A DNA stretch of 52,841 nt from positions 1-52,841 of the forward strand of contig CAYVQB010000004.1 of the NCBI GenBank assembly GCA_964453985.1, read 5' to 3'. Of the stretch, positions 23,845-32,493 are shown piece after piece (positions within the stretch are counted from its first letter, which is position 1; each line of letters begins with the position of its first letter). A program made the translations under genes and the position numbers. Origin of the DNA: CAYVQB01 sp964453985 (GTDB lineage Bacteria; Babelota; Babeliae; Babelales; UASB340). The notes under the pieces were generated by a model. That model did not search any database and was not told where the DNA came from. It saw only the letters and a program-made list of their open reading frames with translations.

Positions 23845-25932
23845 ATGAACAAGAGATTTACAGCGCTATTTCTTTTTTTAACAATATTTATTAATAATTC
23901 TTTCTGTGACGATGATATAAGAAGAGTTGATCTTGTTGATGATCAATACGTTGAGCATACAGATGAGATAGCACAAGCCTTTAACGATTTTTTACAGAAA
24001 CAAGAAGAAGTTTATCCTGGGCAAGACATAATGGGTGGCTATCAAGACGCCATGCTAAAAGTTATTGAACATCAAATTAAAATGCTTGAAACTTTGCCTG
24101 AAGTTTGCAGGCAAGATGTAATTAACACATGGGAAACTTGGGTTGCTTTGGTGGACAAGTTAAAACAACCAACAGACTTTTTTGCAGAGCTTTGTTATTC
24201 GATATCCCAAAAAGTTGGACAAGATCAAAGATTAGAAAATTTCACTCAAGTTTTAGATAAAATTACAGACTTTTTAAATTCTAGAGACCTTGCTTTAGCA
24301 TTACAATTTGGTTTCTTTGATGAACCAACCAAAGAGATTGTAAATTCTTTGGTTGATCAGCTTGATATGGTGTTTGATGATACTTATAAATTGTTACCAA
24401 ATTTATCTGATGACTTAGATTTTTTATATGAGTGTTTATTGTCTTTAAAGAACCAAGACTTGAGAACATTTTCTTTACACAAACTAGAGATTTTAAAGCC
24501 TGAAGTTGATGAGGCTATTAATAAACTAAAAAGTGCACAAACTCAATTAGAAGAACTCAATAAAAAATTACAAGATTCAGATAAAGATTTAAAAGAAGCT
24601 GTAGATTTTTGGCAACAAAGCCTAAAGCAGTTTGATGAATTAAAAGATGGATATCAGAATGGCTCTATTTTAGGAAAAGAAGCTAGTTCGGGTAAATGGT
24701 TGTCTATTCTTACAAAATTAGCTCCGTATATTAAAAACGGTTACCATTTATATAATAACTTTTTTCAGTTATTTAAGTATGACAACAAAGGTAAAAGCCT
24801 TTATAAATTTGAATTTTCAAAATTACTCAAGTTCCAGTTTGCAGATGCTTTTAAAGTGAATTTAGATAACAATTTAAGCAAGCCTGCTGTTCTGGGAGCC
24901 TTTATGGTAGATAAAGCTTGGAGCAGCTTATTAGTTCCTATTAATTTATTGGAAACAATAAAAGGCAAAGCTAGTAGTTCTTCTTACAATAGTATGGTTG
25001 TTAAGCAACTTATGTGGCAGTTTATTGCAACCTGCCAAGTTCTTATTTATTACAACACAATGCATAAGCACTTTTTGAAAGATGGTCAAAAGATTGATGG
25101 TTTTCGTATGCCTAATGAATATAAGCCTTTTCAGAAAATGCTTTGGTATACTGGTAAGGGTACTGCAGACTTGGGCGCCTATTATATTGAAAATAGGATA
25201 AAAAATAATGTTGATTCTGATACTTTAGAAAAGATAGATGATTATAGTTTGGGTATTATAAGACCAGAGTTAATAAAGTTTTCTGTAGATACAGCTTTAC
25301 CGATAATGGCTCACAGATATTTTCCAAAAGATATTGCTAATCTAAAAAAAGAGCGGGTCTTTAAGCCAGATCCTTGGGATTGGCATTATGTTGGAAGAAC
25401 TGATTTTGCTAACATGAGTGATGCTGAGTTTATAGAAAATAGAGTCTTGGGATACTTGGCTGTAAGTATGGGATATCATTTTGGTAAATCTATTGCTTAC
25501 CGTAACAGAGATTTACTGAAATCCGGCTTAGGCAAAGTTGGTAAGTTCTTGTTGGTTAAGATGGGTATTTTAGAAAAGGAGATTGTAGATAGACTTCCTG
25601 AGTATAAAGATCTTATTTTAGATGAAATCAAGTTTCTTATTTCAGAAAAAGAAGATGCTATGTTTGTTAGCGCAAGACAGATATTCTTTGCTTTCCTCGT
25701 ACAGTTTGGTGTAGTTAAAAAAGTTGATATTGATAATCTTGAACTTGCAATAGAGAAAGACAGGCTCGATGAAGTTATGCTTTCAGAGTTTGCAGATAAA
25801 ATTATATCTAACATAGCAGATAGCATCGTTAAGCAAGTTGGTGGTGGACTTGGTGCTTGGGGCAGCTGGCATGCTGCTAACTTGGCAACAAGGTCTTATG
25901 GTCCCTTCTTTGCCGGGCGTGTAGCAGCTTAA
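23845..25932 (+). CDS. Large secreted helical protein of unknown function
   Basis: A 695-residue exported protein. ATG 23845 is chosen over 23809 because GGGGA lies before it and the signal peptide (NKRFTALFLFLTIFINNSFC) begins there. The mature part is mostly helical. It has a predicted coiled coil around residues 225-280 (EAINKLKSAQTQLEELNKKL), then a moderately hydrophobic region, and a Gly/Ala-rich C-terminus (VKQVGGGLGAWGSWHAANLA). No known domain was recognised. It has its own strong promoter. Confidence 0.72.
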   Translation: MNKRFTALFLFLTIFINNSFCDDDIRRVDLVDDQYVEHTDEIAQAFNDFLQKQEEVYPGQDIMGGYQDAMLKVIEHQIKMLETLPEVCRQDVINTWETWVALVDKLKQPTDFFAELCYSISQKVGQDQRLENFTQVLDKITDFLNSRDLALALQFGFFDEPTKEIVNSLVDQLDMVFDDTYKLLPNLSDDLDFLYECLLSLKNQDLRTFSLHKLEILKPEVDEAINKLKSAQTQLEELNKKLQDSDKDLKEAVDFWQQSLKQFDELKDGYQNGSILGKEASSGKWLSILTKLAPYIKNGYHLYNNFFQLFKYDNKGKSLYKFEFSKLLKFQFADAFKVNLDNNLSKPAVLGAFMVDKAWSSLLVPINLLETIKGKASSSSYNSMVVKQLMWQFIATCQVLIYYNTMHKHFLKDGQKIDGFRMPNEYKPFQKMLWYTGKGTADLGAYYIENRIKNNVDSDTLEKIDDYSLGIIRPELIKFSVDTALPIMAHRYFPKDIANLKKERVFKPDPWDWHYVGRTDFANMSDAEFIENRVLGYLAVSMGYHFGKSIAYRNRDLLKSGLGKVGKFLLVKMGILEKEIVDRLPEYKDLILDEIKFLISEKEDAMFVSARQIFFAFLVQFGVVKKVDIDNLELAIEKDRLDEVMLSEFADKIISNIADSIVKQVGGGLGAWGSWHAANLATRSYGPFFAGRVAA

Positions 25933-25948
25933 AAAACTTGTTTATTTT

Positions 25949-26605
25949 TTACATCATAACGCGAAAAGATTCAGAAATGTTATCAGTTTTATTTATTAAT
26001 TTTATTTCAAAATTATCCCTAATATCTTCTTTTTTCAAAAATAAAACTGTACGCACCTTCTCTTGAGCTGGAACTAAAATTCCGTGTAATAGATCAAAAG
26101 ATTTATTAGAAATGTTATTTTTTAAATTACTATTATTTTGATTTACATTAAATAAACTGCTAGCTGTTGTTCCGCCTGCGATTGCAGCAATAGTACTTGG
26201 AACATAAGCAAAGCCAAAGTAAAAAATAAAGCTGGTACTTATTAGGCCTGAGGCTAACATTGGAACAATAGTATCACTTACTTTTAGATTCTTTTTGATT
26301 TTTTCAGGTCTAATTAAATTTAAATCTATACCATTTTTATAAAGAATATATTCTTTGTCACCTTTGTTTTCTATATCCAACAAAAGTGCTTTGTATTTGT
26401 TTCTTGTATCTCTATTTTGAAAATAGTTTAGACCTTTAAAGTTTTGTGTAAACTCTGCATTTGTCAGAATCTTTGAGTTTAGAACTAAATTATTTTTATT
26501 TAGTTCTATTTTTTGTAGATTTTTCTGTTGCTTAAAGAACATGTAACAGACAATGCTAAATACTAAAACTAAAGAACTTATTATAATTTTTTTATTCATC
26601 TTCAT
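25949..26605 (-). CDS. Membrane-anchored envelope protein, paralogue B
   Basis: A 218-residue protein with an N-terminal anchor (KKIIISSLVLVFSIVCYMFF), a beta-rich region (LLDIENKGDKEYILYKNGID), a hydrophobic hairpin (MLASGLISTSFIFYFGFAYV then STIAAIAGGTTASSLF) and a C-terminal strand region (VRTVLFLKKEDIRDNFEIKL). It aligns along its length with the upstream gene product. The ATG overlaps the upstream stop as ATGA. Architecture resembles the 12144-14907 array. Confidence 0.7.
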   Translation of the reverse strand: MKMNKKIIISSLVLVFSIVCYMFFKQQKNLQKIELNKNNLVLNSKILTNAEFTQNFKGLNYFQNRDTRNKYKALLLDIENKGDKEYILYKNGIDLNLIRPEKIKKNLKVSDTIVPMLASGLISTSFIFYFGFAYVPSTIAAIAGGTTASSLFNVNQNNSNLKNNISNKSFDLLHGILVPAQEKVRTVLFLKKEDIRDNFEIKLINKTDNISESFRVMM

Positions 26606-27258
26606 AATCCAAACCTATAAATAAAGTTACTACTATCGTTTGTTAACAGCGGGCTGAACCCTAAATTCTCTTTATTACTTGTGTTTATGAGTTTTAAATC
26701 AAATTTAGGACAATATTCATCTTTTTCTATAAATACTAACTTGCAAAAAGTTGTATGTGCCTTAATCTCAGCTTCTTGTTTTGCACAAAAAGCAATTTGA
26801 TCTAACTGTCGCTTTGTGCTTTTATTTTGCATTTCACCCGTGACTCCACCAAGAACAGCACTTGCAGCAGCCAATGGTAAACAAACTTGCCACCAAAAAG
26901 CAGCACCTACAAGAAGTGCCCCTGTTGGAACAAAAGAGCTCAAGATTACTTTAGGAACTTTCTTTTTTAATTGTTCTAAGGTTGCGATATTTAAGCTTAT
27001 ATTGTCAGCTTTTAATATATAAGAATCGTTACTCTTGTTTTTGATTTGAATTTGTAATGGTACAAAGCTTGAGAAATAGCTTTTACTATCTGAGTTATCT
27101 ATATATTTGATATTAAGATCAACGTTCTCTTTGTTCTCGTTGTAAGAGATCTTAACATCATTTTCTAAAAAGATTTTTTTTGTTTGATAAGCACATGAAG
27201 GAAGTAATAAAATTATTAGCGCAAAAGATAATAATTTTTTAAAATTTAAACCATCCAT
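26602..27258 (-). CDS. Lipoprotein, paralogue A of the 25949-26605 product
   Basis: A 218-residue lipoprotein. Its signal peptide ends in a lipobox (ALIILLLPSCAYQ, with Cys as the lipidated residue). The beta-rich region VPLQIQIKNKSNDSYILKAD, hydrophobic hairpin (SSFVPTGALLVGAAFWWQV then LPLAAASAVLGGVTG) and C-terminal strands CKLVFIEKDEYCPKFDLKLI parallel its partner. ATG 27258 is used because GGTGG is placed before it. One copy is lipidated and the other membrane-anchored, which suggests a two-component envelope complex. Confidence 0.72.
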   Translation of the reverse strand: MDGLNFKKLLSFALIILLLPSCAYQTKKIFLENDVKISYNENKENVDLNIKYIDNSDSKSYFSSFVPLQIQIKNKSNDSYILKADNISLNIATLEQLKKKVPKVILSSFVPTGALLVGAAFWWQVCLPLAAASAVLGGVTGEMQNKSTKRQLDQIAFCAKQEAEIKAHTTFCKLVFIEKDEYCPKFDLKLINTSNKENLGFSPLLTNDSSNFIYRFGL

Positions 27259-27302
27259 TATAACCACCATTTGTTTTAACGTAAATAATAAAATATATTA
27301 AT

Positions 27303-27321
27303 ATTATACTAACAGTATAAA
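27303..27321. promoter_or_regulatory. Divergent promoter region with inverted TATACT boxes
   Basis: On the minus strand TATAAT (27303-27308) could serve the lipoprotein gene. On the plus strand TATAAA (27316-27321) could serve the phosphatase gene. The two overlap a TATACT-AAC-AGTATA inverted repeat (27306-27320). A related ACTAACAGTAT occurs at about 29321-29331, upstream of pgk. Confidence 0.4.
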
Positions 27322-27366
27322 ATGTATGATTTTTATTGTAAAAGGCCATAAATGGAGGGACAAATT

Positions 27367-28059
27367 ATGGTTAAAAACAACAAATTTTTGATTTTATCTT
27401 TAATATTTAGCTGTTTTTCAAGTTTTGAATTACAGTCTAAATCGATATTTTCTCATTTAAACGATTTCAATAAAAGAAACCTTAATAGTGTAAAAGATGT
27501 TTTTAATAACTTTTATACAGTAGATGAGGGTAAACTTTATAGATCTAAACAGCTTACTGCTGATAGATTCAGGTATTATATTGATAAGCATAATATCAAA
27601 ACTATTGTAAATTTACGTGGTGAAAACAAAGATAGAGAATGGTGGCAAAATGAGAATCGTGTTGCCAGAGAAAAGGGTGTAAAGCTCATTAATATTTCTA
27701 TGAGTGCCATGTGGTTACCAAGTAGAGAGAATCTTAGAAAACTTTTAGATATTTATGCAGATAAGAGCTTATATCCAATTCTTATTCACTGCCAAGGTGG
27801 TGCTGATAGAACCGGTGAAGCTGCAGCTATATATTTATTGGATCAAAAAGGTAAAAGCACAAGCGAGGCCTTGAAGCAACTTTCTATCACTTATGGACAT
27901 AGATCATATGCCGATGGTGTTAAATCCAAAGATTTATTTATACGTTTATGGCAAGGGCGCGAGTGGGCCTTATATGAATATGACCCACGTGATTATCCTA
28001 AATATTGCCGTTCAGATGAATATCATAAGCAGGATCTCAAAAAGGTTTTTGTAGCGTGA
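27367..28059 (+). CDS. Secreted CX5R protein phosphatase
   Basis: A 230-residue exported enzyme of the cysteine-dependent dual-specificity phosphatase fold. A signal peptide (NKFLILSLIFSCFSSFELQS) is followed by KLYRSKQLTAD, IKTIVNLRGE and the active-site loop HCQGGADRTGEA with nucleophile Cys142 and Arg148. An Asp at the usual general-acid distance before the Cys is not obvious. ATG 27367 is chosen over 27352 because GGAGGG is well spaced from it. The stop codon lies within the left end of the mobile element at 28058-28190, so the original C-terminus may have been altered. Export suggests action on envelope or host substrates. Confidence 0.8.
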   Translation: MVKNNKFLILSLIFSCFSSFELQSKSIFSHLNDFNKRNLNSVKDVFNNFYTVDEGKLYRSKQLTADRFRYYIDKHNIKTIVNLRGENKDREWWQNENRVAREKGVKLINISMSAMWLPSRENLRKLLDIYADKSLYPILIHCQGGADRTGEAAAIYLLDQKGKSTSEALKQLSITYGHRSYADGVKSKDLFIRLWQGREWALYEYDPRDYPKYCRSDEYHKQDLKKVFVA

Positions 28060-28190
28060 CCCCGGCATACGCAGGGGTCTAACACAATATCGCAGCACCG
28101 AAAAGGTGCAGCTTATATGAAAATTTTACAAATAAGCCATATCCTTGCGGTATGGCGTAACTATGTTAGGCCCCTGCGTATGCTGGGGCT
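28058..28190. mobile_element. Non-autonomous IS200-type element (MITE-like), 133 bp
   Basis: No gene. The left end has GACCCC (28058-28063) pairing with GGGGTC (28074-28079), then TCTAACACAATATCGC and a small hairpin GCACC-GAAAA-GGTGC (28095-28109). The right end has GCCATA (28136-28141) pairing with TATGGC (28151-28156), then a hairpin of CCCC and GGGGCT around TGCGTATGCT ending at 28190. Both ends match the corresponding ends of the full element at 44064-44726. It exactly fills the space between the phosphatase and pgk stop codons. Confidence 0.85.
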
Positions 28191-28192
28191 GA

Positions 28193-29260
28193 TTAATTTC
28201 CCAAATAAGCAAGTGTAGCGCCACCGCCGGTAGACAAGAAATCGAATTTGTCTTGTAATCCAAACTTATAGATAGCAGCAACACAGTCGCCACCTCCGGC
28301 AACTGTATAGGCATCACTGGCACATATTGCTTTTAATATAGCCTTTGTTCCCTCGGCCGATTCTGGTTTCTCATAAATTCCCATAGAACCATTAACAAAA
28401 ATGGTTTTTGCTGTTTTTATCACATTTTCGAAGGTTTTTATTGTTTTGGGGCCAATATCAACAGGAATCCCGTCTATTTTGATATAATCTTCAGGCAAAA
28501 AAATATTAATTTCTTCTTTTTTAGCAAATTCTAAAAAATCTTTTACAAAACTTTCATCAACTTTGCCGCCAATTAATATTGTTTGTATACGATTAGCTTT
28601 TGGTTGTTTTAAGAAATTATCCAAGATCTTTATTTTATCTTCTATCTTATTTCCGCCTAAAATTAACAAAAAGGGCTGTTTTGCTTCTTCTTTTAGTTTA
28701 TTCAGTGCTTTTATCTCTTTTTCTATTAATAATCCAAACCCTTGCTTGCTTGGTTCAAATAGTTTGGGCAGGTCTGTTACTGAGCAGTCTTTGCGATGGG
28801 TTAGCCCAAATGCGTCGTTTATGTGAATATCTGCGGTATTATAGAGTAGCTGAGCTAGGCGACTTCTTTCTTTTACGTCCCCTTTTTCCCCATTAAAGAA
28901 CCTTAAGTTCTCAAGCATTAGTATCTGATCAAAATCTTTATGACTTTCAGCTTCTGCATCAATTAGGTCACGTTCAAGTTTTATTTTGAAATTATTTTTT
29001 TCAAACCATGGTATTAGTATCTGTGTTGAAAGCTTTTTATCAAAGTAGTTAGTCTCTTTTGCTGCTTCTGGACGGCCTATATGGGTTGCCAGGATTACTT
29101 TGCCACCATGCTCTTGGATATACTTTATTGTTGGTAATATCCCTTTTAGCCTATAATCCTGCATAATTTCTTTATTATCAATAGGTACGTTTAGATCAGC
29201 TCTTAAAAATACTCTCTTGTTTTTTAGATCTAGATCCTTTAGATAATGTATTTTTTCCAT
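28193..29260 (-). CDS. pgk: Phosphoglycerate kinase, short divergent form
   Basis: Glycolytic enzyme transferring the acyl phosphate of 1,3-bisphosphoglycerate to ADP. The 355-residue product keeps FLRADLNVP, THIGRPEA, LENLRFFNGEKGD, NDAFGLTHR, LILGGNKIEDKI, TIFVNGSMGIYE and FLSTGGGATLAYL. It is about 35-45 residues shorter than usual and differs at conserved places: NGSMG for NGPMG, GGGDC for GGGDS, and an early end just after the STGGGA loop, lacking the usual terminal LPG region. Still likely active, but divergent. The minus strand near 29320 has a possible promoter. Confidence 0.88.
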   Translation of the reverse strand: MEKIHYLKDLDLKNKRVFLRADLNVPIDNKEIMQDYRLKGILPTIKYIQEHGGKVILATHIGRPEAAKETNYFDKKLSTQILIPWFEKNNFKIKLERDLIDAEAESHKDFDQILMLENLRFFNGEKGDVKERSRLAQLLYNTADIHINDAFGLTHRKDCSVTDLPKLFEPSKQGFGLLIEKEIKALNKLKEEAKQPFLLILGGNKIEDKIKILDNFLKQPKANRIQTILIGGKVDESFVKDFLEFAKKEEINIFLPEDYIKIDGIPVDIGPKTIKTFENVIKTAKTIFVNGSMGIYEKPESAEGTKAILKAICASDAYTVAGGGDCVAAIYKFGLQDKFDFLSTGGGATLAYLGN

Positions 29261-29558
29261 AATTTTCTCCCTTAATATTTCATAATGATTTTAAAAGCTT
29301 ACTTTTATATCATTATACTTACTAACAGTATTAATAGGTCCAGTTTTTTGACCAAAATACCCATTTTTATTTTTTATTTATTTATAGTACATTGTTTTTA
29401 GGACTTGGGAAATGTGAGGTTTTCCGACGACTGCGCTGTAATCTGGAGGGTTGGTTTTTTTCAGTTTACGCGAAATTCGATTTTTAGAATTTGAAGGTTT
29501 AAAACGCTTTATATAGAGTTTTAAAAGATTCAAAAAAGCTCATGATAACCTTCTATTA
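29261..29558 (+). other. Gene-free stretch, possible small RNA locus
   Basis: About 300 bases without a convincing reading frame before a strong + strand terminator. It contains TTGACC (29348-29353), an AT-rich stretch with TATAGT (29384-29389), and then a more G-rich segment with a small hairpin GGAAA-TTTCC (29408-29425). Since the only gene upstream (pgk) is on the other strand, the terminator may end a small RNA of roughly 200 bases. No known RNA motif was recognised. Confidence 0.35.
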
Positions 29559-29559
29559 T

Positions 29560-29595
29560 AGTCCCCGGGGTCTTCTGATTCCGGGGACTTTTTTT
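29560..29595 (+). terminator. Strong intrinsic terminator without upstream gene
   Basis: AGTCCCCGG (29560-29568) pairs perfectly with CCGGGGACT (29581-29589) and is followed by a run of seven T. It faces + strand transcription, but no + gene lies upstream within 1.4 kb, apart from the phosphatase beyond pgk. Confidence 0.85.
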
Positions 29596-29680
29596 ATAGG
29601 GGGGCCTTTTACTTTCAATACGGTCTCTAGTAAAATACATATAGAGGTTTAAAAATTATTTAATTAAATGGAGGTTTAAT

Positions 29681-31318
29681 ATGAAAGTTTTTAACAAACT
29701 TTTTATTTTCTTATTTTTAATATTTTCATCTATAGGTAGTACTTATTCTTTATCATCTTTAACTGATTCCGAACAAAATGTTTTGGGAGTTAGTGCTAAA
29801 GCTTTTGCAGATAAATCAGTGAAATTCTTAAAAGCTGATATTGCAAAAGATAACAAAGAGTTAGGTTCTTTTATAGATTCAAATTCTGATGAACTGTTTC
29901 AGACTTGTGCCGAGACATTCTTTTATCGTTTCAATAAATATCGTCTTGATGAGTTTAAAGCTGATTCTGATAAAATTGAGAGTAATGCAAAGAAATTAAA
30001 AGAATCTGTTTATAAAAATTTAATAGTTATTGCTGATACTAATAGTAAAGCTTTAAAGCCTGTTATTGAGAAACAAAAAAAAGAGATTCAAGAAGGCTTT
30101 GGAAAAGCTGCTACAAAAACTTTAGCTTATTTGTTTAATTCTACAAAATCTTGGCTTACCAAAAAATATGTTATAAAAAACGAAGAACCTATCAAGCCTG
30201 TAGAGCCTGTAGATTTAAATGTAGAACCGGTTCCAGATACAGCTGTTCTTAATGATAACACTGATGATAGTGTTAAAACTCAAGAAATAAAAAAGCCTGT
30301 GAAACCTGTGAAGACTCCTGTTTCTAATAATTTAGACAATTTAAAATCTACTATAGAAAGAACTTTGCAAGAATTAAATACAGATCTTTTAGATAGTAAT
30401 GGTTCTGGAGTTAAGCTCGATGAGTTTAGATCTGTTCATAAGGCTGTGAAAAATAATTTAAAAGATTCTAATTGGAAGTTTGAAACAGATGTGTTAGACC
30501 AGATGGAATCATTAAATAAACAGATTTTAGAGCATTTAGAAAAAGATAAAGATAATAAACTTGTACCATTAAAAAAAGATAAATTAGATTCTTTAAAATC
30601 TTTGGTTGAAGCTTATAAAGAAGAACGAGATAATTTGTGGGAACAAAGATCCGTTGTTGGTAAAGTTTGGAATAAAGGTGGAGAGTTTGTTAAATGGAGA
30701 CTTTGGAATGGTCCTAAGGATACTTTTACTTGGAAGAATACAGAAAAGCTTTTAGGTAAAACTGTTACTGGTACCGCTAGGTTTGGCTGGAATACTGGTA
30801 AGAGCTTATTGAGTTCTTCTTTTGCTAAAACAAAGCATTTCTTTTTGAAGACAAAAATCGGTAGATTAGCTTTAGCTTATGCTTTATTAAATATTGCTGA
30901 GATTGGTTTTAGCTATAAACATAATCATGGTTTAAGATTTAGCGATATTAATTTGGGTACACCATTCAAGCTTACAGGTAAAGCGGCATCAAGTTTGTTG
31001 AATGGTTCTTATAAGGACTATTTAGCTAGAGGTATGAGTAGGTTACGAAGTCAATTTTCTCATCCTAGTTTTGATGAGCTAGGTAAAGGGATTTCTCCTT
31101 ATACTGTAAATTTATATGATAATGTTTCTAGATTGTTAAGCTTTGCTCAGGGTAAAAATCCTGATGGCGATCAGCCTGAATGTACTAAGCCATATTGTAT
31201 AGAACGTAGGCGCTTAGAAAAAGAAAAGCTTACTACACAAAACAAGATGTCTGGAGATACATCGCTTTTGAATAAAATGTTGATTTTTTTGGTGGCAAAG
31301 ACGTTTATATGGGGATAA
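29681..31318 (+). CDS. Large exported helical protein
   Basis: A 545-residue protein with a signal peptide (KLFIFLFLIFSSIGSTYSLS), a charged helical N-terminal part, a Pro/Val-rich linker around residues 170-215 (EPIKPVEPVDLNVEPVPD), a coiled-coil section and a C-terminal part with a hydrophobic stretch (RLALAYALLNIAEIGFSY) near residue 400. There are several Cys near the end (ECTKPYCIERR). TGGAGG precedes the ATG. No domain recognised. Periplasmic or surface-exposed scaffold is a guess. Confidence 0.7.
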   Translation: MKVFNKLFIFLFLIFSSIGSTYSLSSLTDSEQNVLGVSAKAFADKSVKFLKADIAKDNKELGSFIDSNSDELFQTCAETFFYRFNKYRLDEFKADSDKIESNAKKLKESVYKNLIVIADTNSKALKPVIEKQKKEIQEGFGKAATKTLAYLFNSTKSWLTKKYVIKNEEPIKPVEPVDLNVEPVPDTAVLNDNTDDSVKTQEIKKPVKPVKTPVSNNLDNLKSTIERTLQELNTDLLDSNGSGVKLDEFRSVHKAVKNNLKDSNWKFETDVLDQMESLNKQILEHLEKDKDNKLVPLKKDKLDSLKSLVEAYKEERDNLWEQRSVVGKVWNKGGEFVKWRLWNGPKDTFTWKNTEKLLGKTVTGTARFGWNTGKSLLSSSFAKTKHFFLKTKIGRLALAYALLNIAEIGFSYKHNHGLRFSDINLGTPFKLTGKAASSLLNGSYKDYLARGMSRLRSQFSHPSFDELGKGISPYTVNLYDNVSRLLSFAQGKNPDGDQPECTKPYCIERRRLEKEKLTTQNKMSGDTSLLNKMLIFLVAKTFIWG

Positions 31319-31349
31319 ATATAAACTAATATTTTAGCCTTTAATTTTT

Positions 31350-31386
31350 GGCCAGGAACTTATTTATAAGTTCCTGGCCTTTTCTT
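31350..31386 (+). terminator. Intrinsic terminator
   Basis: GGCCAGGAACTTAT (31350-31363) pairs perfectly with ATAAGTTCCTGGCC (31366-31379) across a 2-base loop, followed by TTTTCTTTTTTT. Ends the 29681-31318 gene. Confidence 0.92.
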
Positions 31387-31506
31387 TTTTTATGAGATAA
31401 ATTTTCTTAAAACTATCTTTTTAATTGTAATATTTGCTTATTTATATTTTATAGATAAAATCCAGTTTTTTAGTATCAATTATTTTATATAGAGGGTTTG
31501 TTTGAA

Positions 31507-32364
31507 ATGATAAAGTCTAAAAAACTTTTAGTTATTTTTTTTCTATCTTTTTTATTTGTAAAATTTCATTCTTTATCTCCAAATTTGCTTACGTCTAAAG
31601 TAAGTTTTTCTAAAGGGTTTACTGATAAAACGTTTGAGTTTCTCTGTGGTATTTTTAAAAAAAAGTTGTATGTAATTGAAGTTGAACCGGAATTAAATGG
31701 TGCTCAATTAATTCAAAAAATGCCATATGGTTTAGCGGCTGCGCATGTGCCCACAGGATATGGAACAAATTTTCGAGATCTATGTTGTTTTTCACAGGGC
31801 TTGCTAAATGGCAAACTTTGGCAGGTCAAGCTGGCTCATGCTGCAATCTTTCGGCTCATTGAGCTTAGTACGCATAAAGAGGTACCTTTTTATGCGATTT
31901 TATGTGCTGCTACAGATTGTCTTCAAAGTAAGCGGGGCCCTTGGTTTTGGCAATCAACGGAATTTAGAAGAAACTATAAAAAAGAGTTATGCTTTGAGCG
32001 AAAAAACCATAAATGCTTGTTTTGCCACCTTTTAAAGCGTTTTCAGCAATGTCAGCCAGATTTAGCTTCTTATGAAGCAATAATTAATAAAATCTTTATT
32101 GATGCAGGTAGAAACGGTAATACTAGCCTAATTCAAATGCTTTTATTGCATGGAATGGATCCCAATGTACAGGATGAAAATGGCGATACGGCTCTACATC
32201 ATGCCACTAGAGGTAAGCATCTTGAAGCTATTAAGATATTGCTACAAAATAGAGCTTTTGTTAATGTTAGAAGCCAGAATCGTGAGACTTCTTTAATATT
32301 AGCTTGCGATAGTAATAATCATGATATATGTAAGCTTTTCAATAAATTCGGGCATAATCGTTAG
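31507..32364 (+). CDS. Secreted ankyrin-repeat protein
   Basis: A 285-residue exported protein with a signal peptide (KKLLVIFFLSFLFVKFHS), a Cys/His-containing central region (CLFCHLLKRFQQC) and two to three C-terminal ankyrin repeats. The repeats include NGDTALHHATRGKHLEAIKI and the related NRETSLILACDSNNHDICKL, with the hairpin residues DPNVQDENG. ATG 31507 fits AGAGGG at 31491; the TTG at 31498 is too close. Ankyrin repeats bind proteins and, in host-associated bacteria, are often carried by proteins directed at the host; here this is inference. Confidence 0.82.
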   Translation: MIKSKKLLVIFFLSFLFVKFHSLSPNLLTSKVSFSKGFTDKTFEFLCGIFKKKLYVIEVEPELNGAQLIQKMPYGLAAAHVPTGYGTNFRDLCCFSQGLLNGKLWQVKLAHAAIFRLIELSTHKEVPFYAILCAATDCLQSKRGPWFWQSTEFRRNYKKELCFERKNHKCLFCHLLKRFQQCQPDLASYEAIINKIFIDAGRNGNTSLIQMLLLHGMDPNVQDENGDTALHHATRGKHLEAIKILLQNRAFVNVRSQNRETSLILACDSNNHDICKLFNKFGHNR

Positions 32365-32493
32365 TTTTTTACAGATTAAGTTGATAAAAACGACTTTTTG
32401 TATTTAATTTAGGCCTTTTACAAGGGTATTATTTTATGTTATAAATAAATTAATGGAAGTTATTTAATAAATCAATATATCGGAGGTTATGAT

